DNA of 64,000 bases from the NCBI GenBank assembly GCA_027596075.1, contig JADGJC010000050.1:1-64000 (forward strand), in the 5' to 3' direction. The notes beneath the pieces were generated by a model. That model was given only the letters and a program-made list of their open reading frames with translations, ran no database searches and was not told the DNA's origin. A program made the translations under genes and the position numbers. Shown piece by piece: positions 11,625 through 21,840 of the stretch. Source of the stretch: Rhizophlyctis rosea. Taxonomy: Eukaryota; Chytridiomycota; Chytridiomycetes; Rhizophlyctidales; Rhizophlyctidaceae. Each line of letters starts with the position of its first letter. The stretch's first letter is position 1.

Positions 11625-11862
11625 GTGTCCGTGGACATCATCTTCAAAGCGACCCGTTTCCATTCGTTTTTTGCAAATGATTTTTACTGAAGGACTTTGC
11701 CTCCCTTTGTTCGGTGTCCTTTGGATAGCCGAGTTGTAGATACATCTTATACATTCCCCCATCTCCTTATTGTTGTACAAACTTAATCAGAAGTATGGTT
11801 GCATCACTTGAACAGTCGGAAGTTGTATCAAGCTTGCCACAAGGGGATGAATTGTCAGTCCG

Positions 11863-12871
11863 TCATAACCGTCCTTGCTGAACTAAATCTTGCACGGCAG
11901 ACACGAATTTGAAGGATGGGAAGCCTGCGAAGCATATTGGTCCAGCACGCGTCTTTTCCCCATATTCCCCGGCATGCACTCACCCACGACGTTGTAATAG
12001 CATCCTTGAATGCCTGGAATGAAGAAGGACGCGTAGCCCTGATATCCATATGAGCCAGCCTACAGCCCAATGCGAATCTTGTTTGTAAACAAATGAGAGC
12101 AAGTCCATGTAGTGCGATGGTTCTTACCTTATCACTAAGAAAAGAGCATAAGAAAAAGTCTCCGGCGATTATTGTTGATGAGAGGGACCTACAATGGTTC
12201 TCCCGTCGCCAGATACGCTGTGATCAACTCATCGCTCAAGGTCGCGAATTCCACTTCGGTCTGTTCTGTGAAGGATTCGAAACGCGTTGTACCGTCTGAC
12301 TTGTCTCTGAAAGTCAGTGCTACACCAGTAACGACTTGGTGCTTGCGGCCTGATAAGCTTTGAAGTGTTCGTCGGGCATCGTCGGCGTCTTTCGGCTTCT
12401 CGAGGATTTCGTTGTCCAAAACCACAACGGTGTCGGCGGAGATGATGAAAGCTTTGGGGTCCTATGACGGATTGATGTTGAGGACGTAACATTGATGGAA
12501 CGGCAATTTGTAAGAGTGGAAAGGCATACTTTAACGCGCGAGTACACTTCCTTCGCTTTTTGGAGTGCGTTCTCTTTCGCGTAGTCGGCTGCTGTTTTGA
12601 ACGAGGACTATTTCATCGGGTAAGACAATTTGAATGATGAATCCAAAAGAAAGGCGTATGCATCCACCTTGTCCAAGTCTTCAGGAAAACTGGAAGCGAT
12701 GACCTCAAACTTCAATCCCTACAGGTGGAGATCGTGTTATTTCTAGATCTCACGACAGAGCGTCTTTGGTGCAGCGCCCACCAGCCGCTCCAAAATCTCT
12801 TTTCGTCGTGGGGAGCCCGAAGCAAGGATGATCCTGAAGCGTGCTAGCTCTTGGATGTAGCTTATTTCCAT
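11863..12871 (-). CDS. Maf-type nucleotide pyrophosphatase (ASMTL-like)
   Basis: Seven exons (12782-12871, 12668-12718, 12530-12607, 12193-12461, 12128-12134, 11984-12059, 11863-11924) encode 210 residues, a full-length Maf domain. The family hydrolyses noncanonical or modified nucleoside triphosphates. The N-terminal signature IILASGSPRRKEIL, the catalytic block ISADTVVVLDN, the GRKHQVVTGVAL strand and AGSYGYQGYASFFI are all present. Exon 5 is only 7 nt: its flanks CTTTTCTTAG and GTAAGA are good splice sites, and including it gives GEPFDKAGSYG, the expected GEPxDKAG core. Skipping it breaks frame and motif. The Met at 12871 was chosen because the domain starts soon after; in-frame upstream codons add nothing recognisable. 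Some animal homologues fuse Maf to a methyltransferase domain; none is seen here. Confidence 0.92.
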
Positions 12872-13344
12872 CGTTATTGGGAAGACCCGAGTGACTATTT
12901 TGAAAGTTCTTGGATTCGTGGGGGCAAGGTTTTTGGAAAGCAGCTGAAGCAAGAGAAATGTGGATGCATTTGAGACCTGTTCGGGACGCGACAGGCGCAC
13001 ACTGCAAAAGTCGCGTTCAATGAGGCTAACTGGCTAAACATGTGAGGATATAGAGCTACTAAAACTCTGGCCAGGAGCGAGTCCTTAGCTCTTTAGCCTC
13101 ATTGAACGCACAGTTTGACAGAAGATTCAGTGTGAGGCGGGACCCATGCTGACCCATGGGGCTCAATTCGGGTGTGTTGGTGCATGGTGCATGGCCCTAA
13201 TTACTTCGGCCTAATTTCAGCTGCAGCTCACTCTTTCCCAAATTCCCACACTTCCGCCTGTGGAATTGTACGACTCAGGATATCCTGCCCTGCACACCGA
13301 GTTCTACTCTGTACACAACTCATAAGCGCAGAGTTTGTGAAAAA
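12872..13344. promoter_or_regulatory. Divergent promoter with long inverted repeat
   Basis: This 473-bp space separates the start codons of the Maf gene (minus) and the CLASRP-like gene (plus), so it should carry both promoters. Its only striking element is the perfect 17-bp inverted repeat at 13013-13029 and 13093-13109, described separately. Confidence 0.6.
13013..13109. repeat. Perfect 17-bp inverted repeat
   Basis: The arm gcgttcaatgaggctaa (13013-13029) recurs as its exact reverse complement at 13093-13109, with a 63-nt spacer. It lies between two divergent genes. It could form a hairpin, be a paired binding site, or be the ends of a tiny mobile element; no flanking target duplication is obvious. 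Confidence 0.85.
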
Positions 13345-15748
13345 ATGTGGCATGCGGCTGTGAGTGAAAAGTCGTCGGTTTTTGCGGGCACCAACTGATC
13401 CCTTTGTTTTTCAAAGCGGAAACACGAGAAGCACCTGGCTGCTCTTTCCGCGGATAGCAAAGCAAGGGCAGAACGACGCGCCAAATACTATCAATCAAGA
13501 CTAGCAGACCCTTCTCAGCTTTTGCGCGTAACGGGAGTTGCTGGTAAGTTCGTCAATTTAACGAGTTTGTGGCAGCAGTAGAAAACTCAAAGGCTCTTTC
13601 CGAACAGTGAAGACCTACCCCGACGCTCAATTGCATTTCTATCATGAAAACGCCGATAACTTGCTCAAATGGTCGGGCGATGGAGAAACGCGTATAGACA
13701 GGTGACTATGCGTTAGAAAAGCAACCCGTCATCTGCTGATAGCTGACATACCATCCAAGATTCGATGCCCGAGGGCTGTTGGATTTTCTTTCCACTAATA
13801 ATGTGCAGCAAAATACGACCGAGGAAGAGGAAGAACTTGAAAAGGAGCTCAATTTTGAGCGTTACAGAGATGTGGTAGATGCATTACGAATGGATCGTGG
13901 GTGCCCTGCCAATTGCAAAGGCTTTGAGTTTGTGTCTCAGACAACTTGCAGGCGAGGAGCATGCCGTCCTAGAGTACATCGATGCTTCTTGGAATGATTT
14001 GCTGAAGAAACCAGATGCACCTTCACGCCAGTCGACGTACGTTGTCCAAGCGCTATTCCTTTGGATCACTTGTACCTGACATGAACCGTCAGATCCAAGG
14101 AATTTGCATTCGATTATGGCGCCTCAGAAGCCGATGTACCGCCCGCTGAGGAAGAGGACTCCTATTTACGTGAGCATGATCTGCAAAGCAACTTGGAGCG
14201 CCTTTCCGAAAGTGATGTGAAGACTATCACAACGCTTGGGGAGGAATATGGAGTGGATGATTTTGTTGAGATGTTGAGATCGGAGAAGAGCCAAATGGAG
14301 CAGCATGCTGCTGATGAAGAGGCCGGGTTGAAGTTGAAGGTTTGGATTTTGCAAAAGTTATGGGTCAACAAGTGGCCCGAATAACCGGCCTTATGAAGCG
14401 AAAGCGACGGTTGCGAAAGCGTGGCCTCGGGGGCAGCTCAAGTTCAGAAGATATTCCTTCAAATGAGAAACGTTCATCACGAAGATCTAGTCCGACCTAC
14501 GAGCCGTACAAAGGTGGCCTCCGCATCAAAGCCGACGCAGGGCCGCCTGTTGCGCACAAGTTCGAAGATAAAGTGGAATATATCACCGAGTTGGAGATCG
14601 ATTCAAGTGCCTTCTCATCAACAGAAGATCAATTTGAGCGCATGCGGAGCCCATCGCCAGAAAAGAGCCGACCATATCCAGCGAAAGGCAGCATGTGAGT
14701 TGATAGATTGCAATTGCATGATGATGTAAACCTAGACACCCTTGGTGCAGAGCGGAAATCAAAGCTATCCAAAGTGACGTTGCAACGAAAAGGCTGACAC
14801 CTGCAGAACGACTGAGATTAAAAGCGCAACTGGCCTTGAACAATCAAAGTATCGTATCGCTCCCTTATCGGTTTCGGTCCTGGTTCGCCTGATTTTTCAT
14901 TTGATGTGCCTATGCTCTATCTAGTCCGTGCGGATCAAGTGTCAGATCAGCGGAAAAAGACAAAGGAAGAGTTAAATCAGCTTCTGAGAAGTTCAAAAAA
15001 TGGTGCATCAAGGTAAGTCAAGTTTTGTATGTCTTTCTGCCGACCAGGATGCTCATGCGTTCTATCAGCTTAGTAGCTTACAAAGCTGCACAACTGCAAT
15101 CGGCGTTGAGTCTGAAGTCCGGGACTTCAACTTTGCCACTACGGGACCAATCGGGTGGAATGTCATCTTCAAAAACAATGTCCGTTCTTCCTTACAAGCG
15201 GCAGCATTTAGAGGGCTTTGAAACTCCTATTTTGGAAAGTCATCGCTTTCCCGCTCATTCTTCTTGTACTCCATAGGGACGAAATCAGCCATCGAAACAG
15301 AAACCGCTCGCCATCCCGCAGCAGTAGGTCAAGGAGCACATCACCTCCTAGGCGAGTTTGTAGACGCAGCAGAAGTCGGTCCAAGAGTCCACGACAGCGG
15401 AAGCCTGAATCATATCAAAAAGACTCGGGGAGGAAGGATCGCTCAAGGCAAACAGAACGTCATGGCCGGAGCCGTCGTTCCATTTCACCGAGCTACACTC
15501 GGCATAGGTCAACCTCTCGGACGCGCTACAGAAAGGAGGATAGCACACGATCACGCTCACCCTCTTCTCACAGTCGGTCAACGCGTGATCGAACAAACAA
15601 GAAGTCGTCATCTTCCCGCATGCATCGCTCTGGTTCCAGTTCCCGGTCTTCATCTGGCCATCGACACAGGTCCAGGTCAAGATCACGGACTAGGAGTTCA
15701 CGACCTGGTCGGACTTCAGGAGAGTCACGAGCTGAACGGTCGTCATGA
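13345..15748 (+). CDS. CLASRP-like SR-related splicing protein
   Basis: Exons 13345-13359, 13417-13543, 13608-13701, 13760-13896, 13952-14036, 14093-14339, 14399-14694, 14751-14848, 14925-15012, probably 15069-15179, and 15277-15748; about 589 residues with the tenth exon, 552 without. The N-terminus MWHAARKHEKHL and the segment TRIDRFDARGLLDFL then NFERYRD match the SWAP-N (DRY_EERY) domain of CLK4-associating SR-related proteins. A block YGVDDFVEMLRSEK and SSPTYEPYKGG follow, then an RLTPAERLRLKAQLAL helix. The C-terminal 150 residues are an RS domain. The family works in alternative splicing. The first coding exon is only 15 nt. The apparent frame change near 14340 is resolved by a 59-nt intron (14340-14398). 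The tenth exon uses a weak GTCCGT donor and is uncertain. Confidence 0.85.
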
Positions 15749-16065
15749 AACTGTGGAAAGCAAATTGATTGGAGGTAATATCCACCAACTTGATGGAGGA
15801 ATCGAGAAGCATGCGGCAAGTTGTATTTATGCTGAGACAATTGGAGTGGAACTTAGGCTCTTCTTTCAGGATTCGACTTTTTTGAAACATGGATGCATTC
15901 CCAATAAAACGTTTTCATTTCATGGACTGGGTTACCATCTTTGATATGACAGTTTCCGGGCATATTCTTCGAAAGCGTAAGAGCATCGGCAGTTTTATCG
16001 TCTTTTGCATTGAATTCGCCCACCAGTCATGGCAGCATGTTATGTACATTCCCTTTTCATCCGTT
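15749..16065. other. Convergent 3' region
   Basis: 317 bp between the CLASRP-like stop and the HAT1 stop. A minus-strand-like open frame continues here from the RS exon in another frame, but it is a shadow. No gene seen. Confidence 0.6.
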
Positions 16066-17899
16066 TCATACCATGAGTAGCAATTTTCGATACTCTTCCT
16101 CAATGCTTTGGAATGTTTCCTTCAGCTTTTGCTTCCTTTCGAGCGGTTCTAGAGCGGACAATGCCTCCTGCAATCCGTTATGTGTTATGACCAATTCCCC
16201 GTGCCCAATGATTCTCCACTCAACATCAGACTTGCCTCGTTCCGTCTGTAGACCCGCCCCTTAACCTGCAGCCTGTACCGCTTCAGTGCATCGACATTTC
16301 GTTCATTCAGATTCTTCAGCAGGACCATCTCCATGCACCGTTCCACTTGTCGCTAATGAAATCCATCAAAAACATGGTGGGCAAGCCAACGCAACATCCC
16401 TCAATGTGTACCTTGCTCATCTTGAACTTCTTCTTCACTTCCACAATGCGTTGCGGGCTCACGGGCGCCTCCCAGCCATCAAAAGCATTTTGATCCAGCA
16501 ATAGCCGTAGATCGCACCGGTCTCGCAGCTCTTGAAAGGCTTCATTGGGATCTTCGACTGTAAAAAACACATCAGTCAGATCCGCTCGGAGCCAAATCAT
16601 CCGATAAGACCTCACCAGTCACTTCCGCCACATCATCACGCATTTTGAAATGATTGTAGATTGTGCGGTACAAGGTTGAGCCGTGGCCTTTTTGTTGATA
16701 TGTCGGCAGGATGAGGAACTGGCTAGTGGAGCTGATTTAAAATGCTGATGGGATCTTTGACCATGCATCTCTCGCATTTTACCTGATGCGCATTCGCTTT
16801 TTGTCAGGGTAGTAGAAGAAGGGGTAGTACGTCATGTAACCAACGAGGGAGTATACATCTTGGCCGCTTCTGTTCCGTTTTTCGTATCTGCATGTTTTGC
16901 ACTATCAGCTCGATGTTTCCATACATCAACGCTCCTTTATCATGATCAATTGCGCACTTACAGGAAAATCAATTCCCAATTCTCATCGGTATCCTCAATG
17001 AAAGATGCGCCTTCGATGAACCAAAGTAGGAACAGCTGCACCCTCTTGTGGTATTCCTTGCATTTCGGCGTTGCGAATGTGCACTGCCATGCGGGACNNN
17101 NNNNNNNGAATCAACATTGAGCAGCTGTTACCTAGAAATCGAGACACACCTTATACATTTCATACACGACACCCCCTTCCTCACTTCCATCGCGGTTCTC
17201 CAGCTCATACTCATGGAACTTCTCCCCCATTGGTCGGAACTCCGTTTCATCTCTTCGTACTGTTGCTAGGAACGCATCGTAGTTGTCTGTATATCCTGAA
17301 ATGAGACAATCACATGTTCAATGCATGCACTCAATACAAGCGCTTTTTTGATCATGGTTTGCTGCTCATACCTGGTGCCATGAAGTCTGCAAGAATTTTA
17401 ACAACATCCTGCGGTTTTGGCGATCCCGTGCTTTTGGCGCTGTAGTCGATTCCAAGATATGTCGCAAGAGATCCAGCTGCGTAGTGGAGCTGAACGAAGC
17501 ATTAGTAACCAGGACTCTGTTTTCGAAATTGCAAAACTCATACTTGTATCTTCAAATCCTGATATCCAATGATTGTTTCTTCATCGCCGAAAACAGGGTA
17601 AGTGAACTCGGGGTGGAACTCCTCGCCTTCAAGATCGTCCCCATTTGTTCGCACTAGAATGTGGCGGTATGAGTCTTGAGTGGTTTATACATCGAAGCGG
17701 AGTCAAAGGCACCAAAAAGGCCGACACAAATTTAGTGAACATAGCATACCGAGTTTGAGTTCCAGGGCATCATTCGAGCTCACTGTCCAAGCCCCGTCTT
17801 TGCGGGGTCCGAGTAAAGATCCTGTTTACCACAAAGTGAGATTCGCACGCAGAGAAAACAACTCGTTCCCAAGCAGCCTGTGCTCATACCAGTTGTCAT
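16066..17899 (-). CDS. HAT1, type B histone acetyltransferase catalytic subunit
   Basis: Exons on the minus strand: 17890-17899, 17750-17821, 17544-17653, 17372-17489, 17150-17295, then one starting in the assembly gap and ending at 16962, 16783-16887, 16616-16722, 16412-16557, 16236-16352, 16066-16167. HAT1 acetylates newly made histone H4 with its RbAp partner. Visible blocks are WTVSSNDALELKLVR, HPEFTYPVFGDEETIIGYQ, EYHKRVQLFLLWFIEGASFI, the acetyl-CoA loop FLILPTYQQKGHGSTLY, and VEDPNEAFQELRD holding the acidic catalytic position. The C-terminal helices end in EYRKLLLMV. The first coding exon is 10 nt. The last intron (16168-16235) is a GC-AG intron with donor GCAAGT. The fifth exon could instead end at 17157. 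The gap (17098-17107) hides one acceptor, so a few residues are missing. Confidence 0.93.
17098..17107. other. Assembly gap of ten N
   Basis: Ten unknown bases inside HAT1. They remove the 3' splice site and the first codons of the sixth coding exon. Ten N is often a placeholder, so the true length may differ. Confidence 0.99.
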
Positions 17900-18280
17900 G
17901 ATGTCGCCTTCAATTGAGTCAGGTGTCAAAGTTTCGTTCCCGGAGTAAGATGATTTGCAGGTAAACAACGGGCGTGGGAAAATTGGAACTTGAGAACCCT
18001 TTCAACTTGAAGTGATCCAGGTCCGACATTTCAGACTTCAATAAATAAGAGCTAAGTAGACAACGCGCGTAGCGTAAGCCATTCCCTCCGCGTGTCGGAA
18101 CGATTGGTGGGTTTTATGGGGTGTAGCTATTTCTCTCCTTTCGTTGAAAAACACAATTTGGCCATCTTTCCAAAAGTAATTACAATGCACCAAAAAGTAA
18201 GATAGCCGGCACGTCATCCCGCCGGACGATAAGGGAGACTTAGCGACCGGCCACACTCTCATAGGGAAGCCATATTCGAA
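17900..18280. promoter_or_regulatory. Divergent HAT1 / Nudix promoter region
   Basis: 381 bp between two divergent start codons. It presumably carries both promoters. I see no clear TATA box or repeated motif. Confidence 0.5.
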
Positions 18281-18936
18281 ATGGACTCGTCCGTGGAAAC
18301 CCTAAACTCGATGGTCGCGCGCCAGGGCCGCGAGAAGGTGTGCAGTTCCTGTTGTTTGATACTCTCGACGATGGTACTGAGTGTGCGATAGCAAGTCTAC
18401 AATGATCAGGGTGTTAGACAAGTTTGCGGAATTGTAGCCATTGACAAGGCTTCACAAAAAATTGTGTTGGTCTCAAGTCGGAAGTCTGACAATTCGTGGA
18501 TCCTGGTAAGCTAAACTTTCGAATGTGTTGGAAAACGTCCTTTCAATAATACATCTTCCTTGCAGCCAAAAGGGGGATGGGAGAATGATGAATCCGCAGA
18601 ACAATCTGCCATGCGTGAGGGGTGGGAGGAAGCGGGTTTGCGGGGCGTCATTACAAGAAATTTAGGTTCATTCCTGCATGACAAATTGGATGGAGATGGG
18701 AAGCCGGTGTCCGAGTTCTTGTTCTATGAGATGGAAGTTTCCACTTATGAGTCGGAGTGGCCGGAGAGCAATGAAAGACAGCGAGCATTGGTAAGGGTGG
18801 GGCATGTCCAATGGAATTGAGCATGACCTGACATCACTCCTTCCAGTTCACCTTTGAGGAGGCAATGGGGTGCGTCACAAGACCATTTATGCGACGAGCT
18901 TTAGCAGCATGTTCGCTTGCGCCGTCAAGTCTGTAG
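18281..18936 (+). CDS. DIPP-type Nudix hydrolase
   Basis: Exons 18281-18337, 18392-18505, 18566-18790 and 18847-18936 encode 161 residues. The Nudix box follows PKGGW: G-x5-E-x7-REGWEEAGL, with the metal-binding REx2EE core intact and Gly where the consensus has an aliphatic residue. The upstream segment [19 protein letters not shown] and the preceding PKGGWE are typical of diphosphoinositol-polyphosphate phosphohydrolases (yeast Ddp1, fission yeast Aps1), which remove beta-phosphates from inositol pyrophosphates and also cleave diadenosine polyphosphates. The substrate is inferred from family. It ends only 15 bp from the stop of the opposing ZFAND1 gene. The Kcs1-like kinase that would make its substrate is 12 kb to the left. 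Confidence 0.92.
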
Positions 18937-18951
18937 TTAATTAACTACTCA

Positions 18952-20387
18952 TTACTTATACAATGTGGTATCTATCAAATCTTCCGAGCTTCTCTCGAGC
19001 ACTAAAGATGAACCACTTTGGAGGATTTTCTGATCGATGAGCTTGACTAGGGGCATATCAGAACTCAATCGCTCTCCGTTATCGTAATTGAAAATATGCA
19101 ATCTCTGCGTGCATTCGATGTCACATCAATATCAGCGGTTGAAGAGAAAAAAGAAAACATCTTCCTAATCATACCCTTCCAGCATCTGCATTGTTCACAT
19201 TCACAACTTTTGCAGCGTCAGCAATCTTATCAATAAGTCTACCCACCGTCCATTCCTGTTGACTCCTTTTAGATTTTCAAATCGAAACCGTGTCACCACT
19301 TCAAGAACCTTATGAAAAAACATTGCTTTGCTTTGTTGCTTAGCTTCCACTGGCATGTGGACGCGGAGGAAAATTCGTGACTCCATTGGCACTCCCTTGT
19401 CACCCTTGTGAGATTACACAGAGGTGTCAGCATGTGCACGCAAAGGCGCTCTTTCTAAGGAAAAGTCCCAGTCCAAAGTGCTCCTACCTCCGCGTGCATT
19501 TTCATTTTCATCAATTCGATGGTCGGATTGACTTTCTTTGCTTTTTTGGTAAGAGCCCCTGTTTTGCTACCTTGCAGCTTCTCAGAGACAAAAGCCCTTG
19601 CCGCGTCACGCTTCCGCATGGCGTCTTGAGCTTGCTGCTCCGCTGCAATGCATGCATGATCCAATGGATTCCGGTGCCTATCAAGGAAAGCAATGTTCAG
19701 AAGTATTCTCCTGCTCGAACCTTTCAGCGCCAACTTTTACCTCATACAGAATGTTTTCGAGCAGGCCGGACATGTCGCTGCCCACAATTCCCGCACCGAA
19801 CAATCCGCTTTTGCGCATGGTATCTTTTGTGATGGACTTTTTGTAGCCAAGAAAGCCTTGCAGCTTGCCTCCTGATGTTTTTTGACCTGTATTTGGTTCA
19901 GCGACATGGGCCTGCTGCTTCCTGAGGTCGGGGAAGCCATGATTCACATTACCAGCGCATCTACATTGGGTTCATTGTCATCAGAGAGGACGGAACCACA
20001 TTTTGGACAGACGGGCAATACTTTCTGAAGACTTGGACATCAATTGATGAAAATCAACATCGAAGCGTTTCTCGTTACGCACGTCGTTTGCTGCCCAAGC
20101 GGGGCAGGCATGGCCGATAGTCGGGAAACAATGATCAGCACTGCCAAGAATAGGTGAGCATTTGCACCGCTGATTCAAGGGTCTGCCGCTCGCAAGTCAC
20201 CAAAAGATGAGAGAACAGGAAGTACAGGTGAATGGTAGGAAATCTGTCAAATGATTCAGCAAGATTTACGGTTGAGCTGGCAGTGGGAACAGTTGAAGCC
20301 CCAGTTGCTAACATCAAACGAAGAATTCAGAGGAAACTAACCAACTTGGTGGCAGTTAGGGTCCGTACAGTGCAGCCCAAGCTCCAT
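18952..20387 (-). CDS. ZFAND1/Cuz1-like AN1 zinc finger protein
   Basis: Nine exons: 20342-20387, 20201-20243, 20059-20140, 19953-20024, 19741-19886, 19488-19677, 19309-19404, 19175-19255, 18952-19104; about 302 residues. The first AN1 finger starts at the N-terminus (MELGLHCTDPNCHQVDFLPF, then CTSCSLIFC and HACP). A fungal-type insert LPVCPKCGSVL follows. The second AN1 finger has CAKADC, CPACSKTFC and HRNPLDHAC. A KVNPTIELMKMKMHAEGDK helix leads into a ubiquitin-like C-terminal domain with FLRVHMPVE and WTVGRLIDKIADAAK. ZFAND1/Cuz1 recruits Cdc48/p97 and proteasomes, for example to arsenite-induced stress granules. The role here is by family. All introns are GT-AG and phase-consistent. Confidence 0.93.
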
Positions 20388-20652
20388 TTCGAGTTTTTAA
20401 GTCGGGTGAGAACGGTGCATTTGGGAAGGTGTGTTTGAGACGGGAGGGTGGGCTGGATGAGTGGCCCCGGTGAGAAGGTTGTGTTGATGACGATCGCGCA
20501 GCATCCAATTTCACCTCCTTTGGCAAATCACAGGAGGCTTTTCAATAAGCCCCAACTTCATGCTTCAGGACCCAAAACTTCACGCAAGTCCCTTTGCAAC
20601 TTCCCCTTCCTATTTTTTTCCTACCTATCGATTTTGTCTAAGTGAAACCACC

Positions 20653-21757
20653 ATGTACGGGAGCGACCGCGACCGGCCTCCTCGCTCACCACCATCGTCA
20701 TCTCGGCATCGGCGCTCTCCTCCCCACGAGGCGTCTCACTACCACCACCGATCTCCTTCCCCAGGCAGTGCTCCTCACTACAAGCAAGCCTCTCCATCTC
20801 CTGCATACAGACATGCTGACTACCGAAGCGATTATCACCGTTACAGCTCTCATGAAAGGCGGCCTACGTATCCACCGCCCCAGTCAGACCATCACCGACA
20901 TCGAGAGAGTCACTCCTCCCGTTACCATCCGTATGCACAACCTTCGCCCTCGCACCACTCCTCCCACTACTCGTCACACCACAGCAGCACGTCTCAGAGT
21001 CCTGGATACGACCCCCGCTCGAGTGCACGGTCAACGAGCGGGACATCTTACACACCAGTAAGAGACGCAAGAGATCCCCGACCATCGTACCACCACACTC
21101 ACACTTGGTCTTCTTCGTACACACCTTCCTCACGCCACTTTGAAAGGCCTTCGGACTCCACCCGCCCTCCTCCTCCTTCGGACTGGACGCAGCAAAGTCC
21201 ATCTTACCCACATTATTCCTCACCCCACGTCTCGACACATGCCCAACATGGTTATCCCCACGTGCCGTCTGTTATGTCCCCAGCTCCGACTAGTCACCAC
21301 TCTCCCCACACCCCTCCATCGGCGGGATACGCTTCGGGATACACATCATCCTCTGCAAAGTCTCTTCCGTCCAAACCACCTCCACCGAGAAGACTCACTA
21401 TCGATTGGTTGAGTGTGCCTGAGCCACTCAGATATGCTTGGATGGATCGAGACGAAGCAGAAGTAAGTGTCGGTTACTTCTTCGTTGAAGTATCTTCAAT
21501 TGCTGATTGTCATGTCATATGTGGTGGAACAGACAGAACGCTTCAATAATGACATTGCACGTCTGCGTGCTGAAGAAACAAAGCAACGGGCAGATCTCCG
21601 CAAATTGCGTTTCGATTTGTCCATTGTCGATTTCGACATGGAACGGATGGAACATCAGTTAGCACAGATACACAGTCAAATTGAGGAGTGCGATCAGGAG
21701 TTGAAGAAGTTCAAAAAGCAGCCATCTGCAGCTGCAGGCGGGCCGTCCTCATCGTAG
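20653..21757 (+). CDS. Disordered Ser/Pro/His/Tyr-rich protein with coiled coil
   Basis: Exons 20653-21462 and 21533-21757 encode 344 residues. Residues 1-250 are low-complexity, dominated by Ser, Pro, His, Tyr and Arg. A conserved-looking linker (RRLTIDWLSVPEPLRYAW) follows near residue 250. The last 70 residues form a likely coiled coil (TERFNNDIARLRAEETKQ onward) ending in an Ala/Gly/Ser tail. The first exon start is the ATG after an in-frame upstream extension of low quality. I do not recognise a family. The composition suits an RNA- or chromatin-associated scaffold, but that is only inference. Confidence 0.8.
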
Positions 21758-21840
21758 GACCAGGCATATTGGGGATGGATCATGATTTCACTTTGTACAT
21801 TTTGATTGCAGGTATCCAATTGTGTAAATACAGAAGATTG

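Noticed and set aside
14330..14400. Apparent frameshift in the CLASRP-like gene
   Set aside because: A 59-nt intron (14340-14398, GTTTGG to AAG) with matching phase joins the two frames, so no mutation is needed.
15264..15944. 226-residue plus-strand open frame
   Set aside because: It is the RS-domain exon of the CLASRP-like gene read in another frame; the Arg/Ser repeat frame is the real one.
16180..16240. Apparent early stop at the HAT1 C-terminus
   Set aside because: A GC-AG intron removes it and restores the conserved C-terminal helix.
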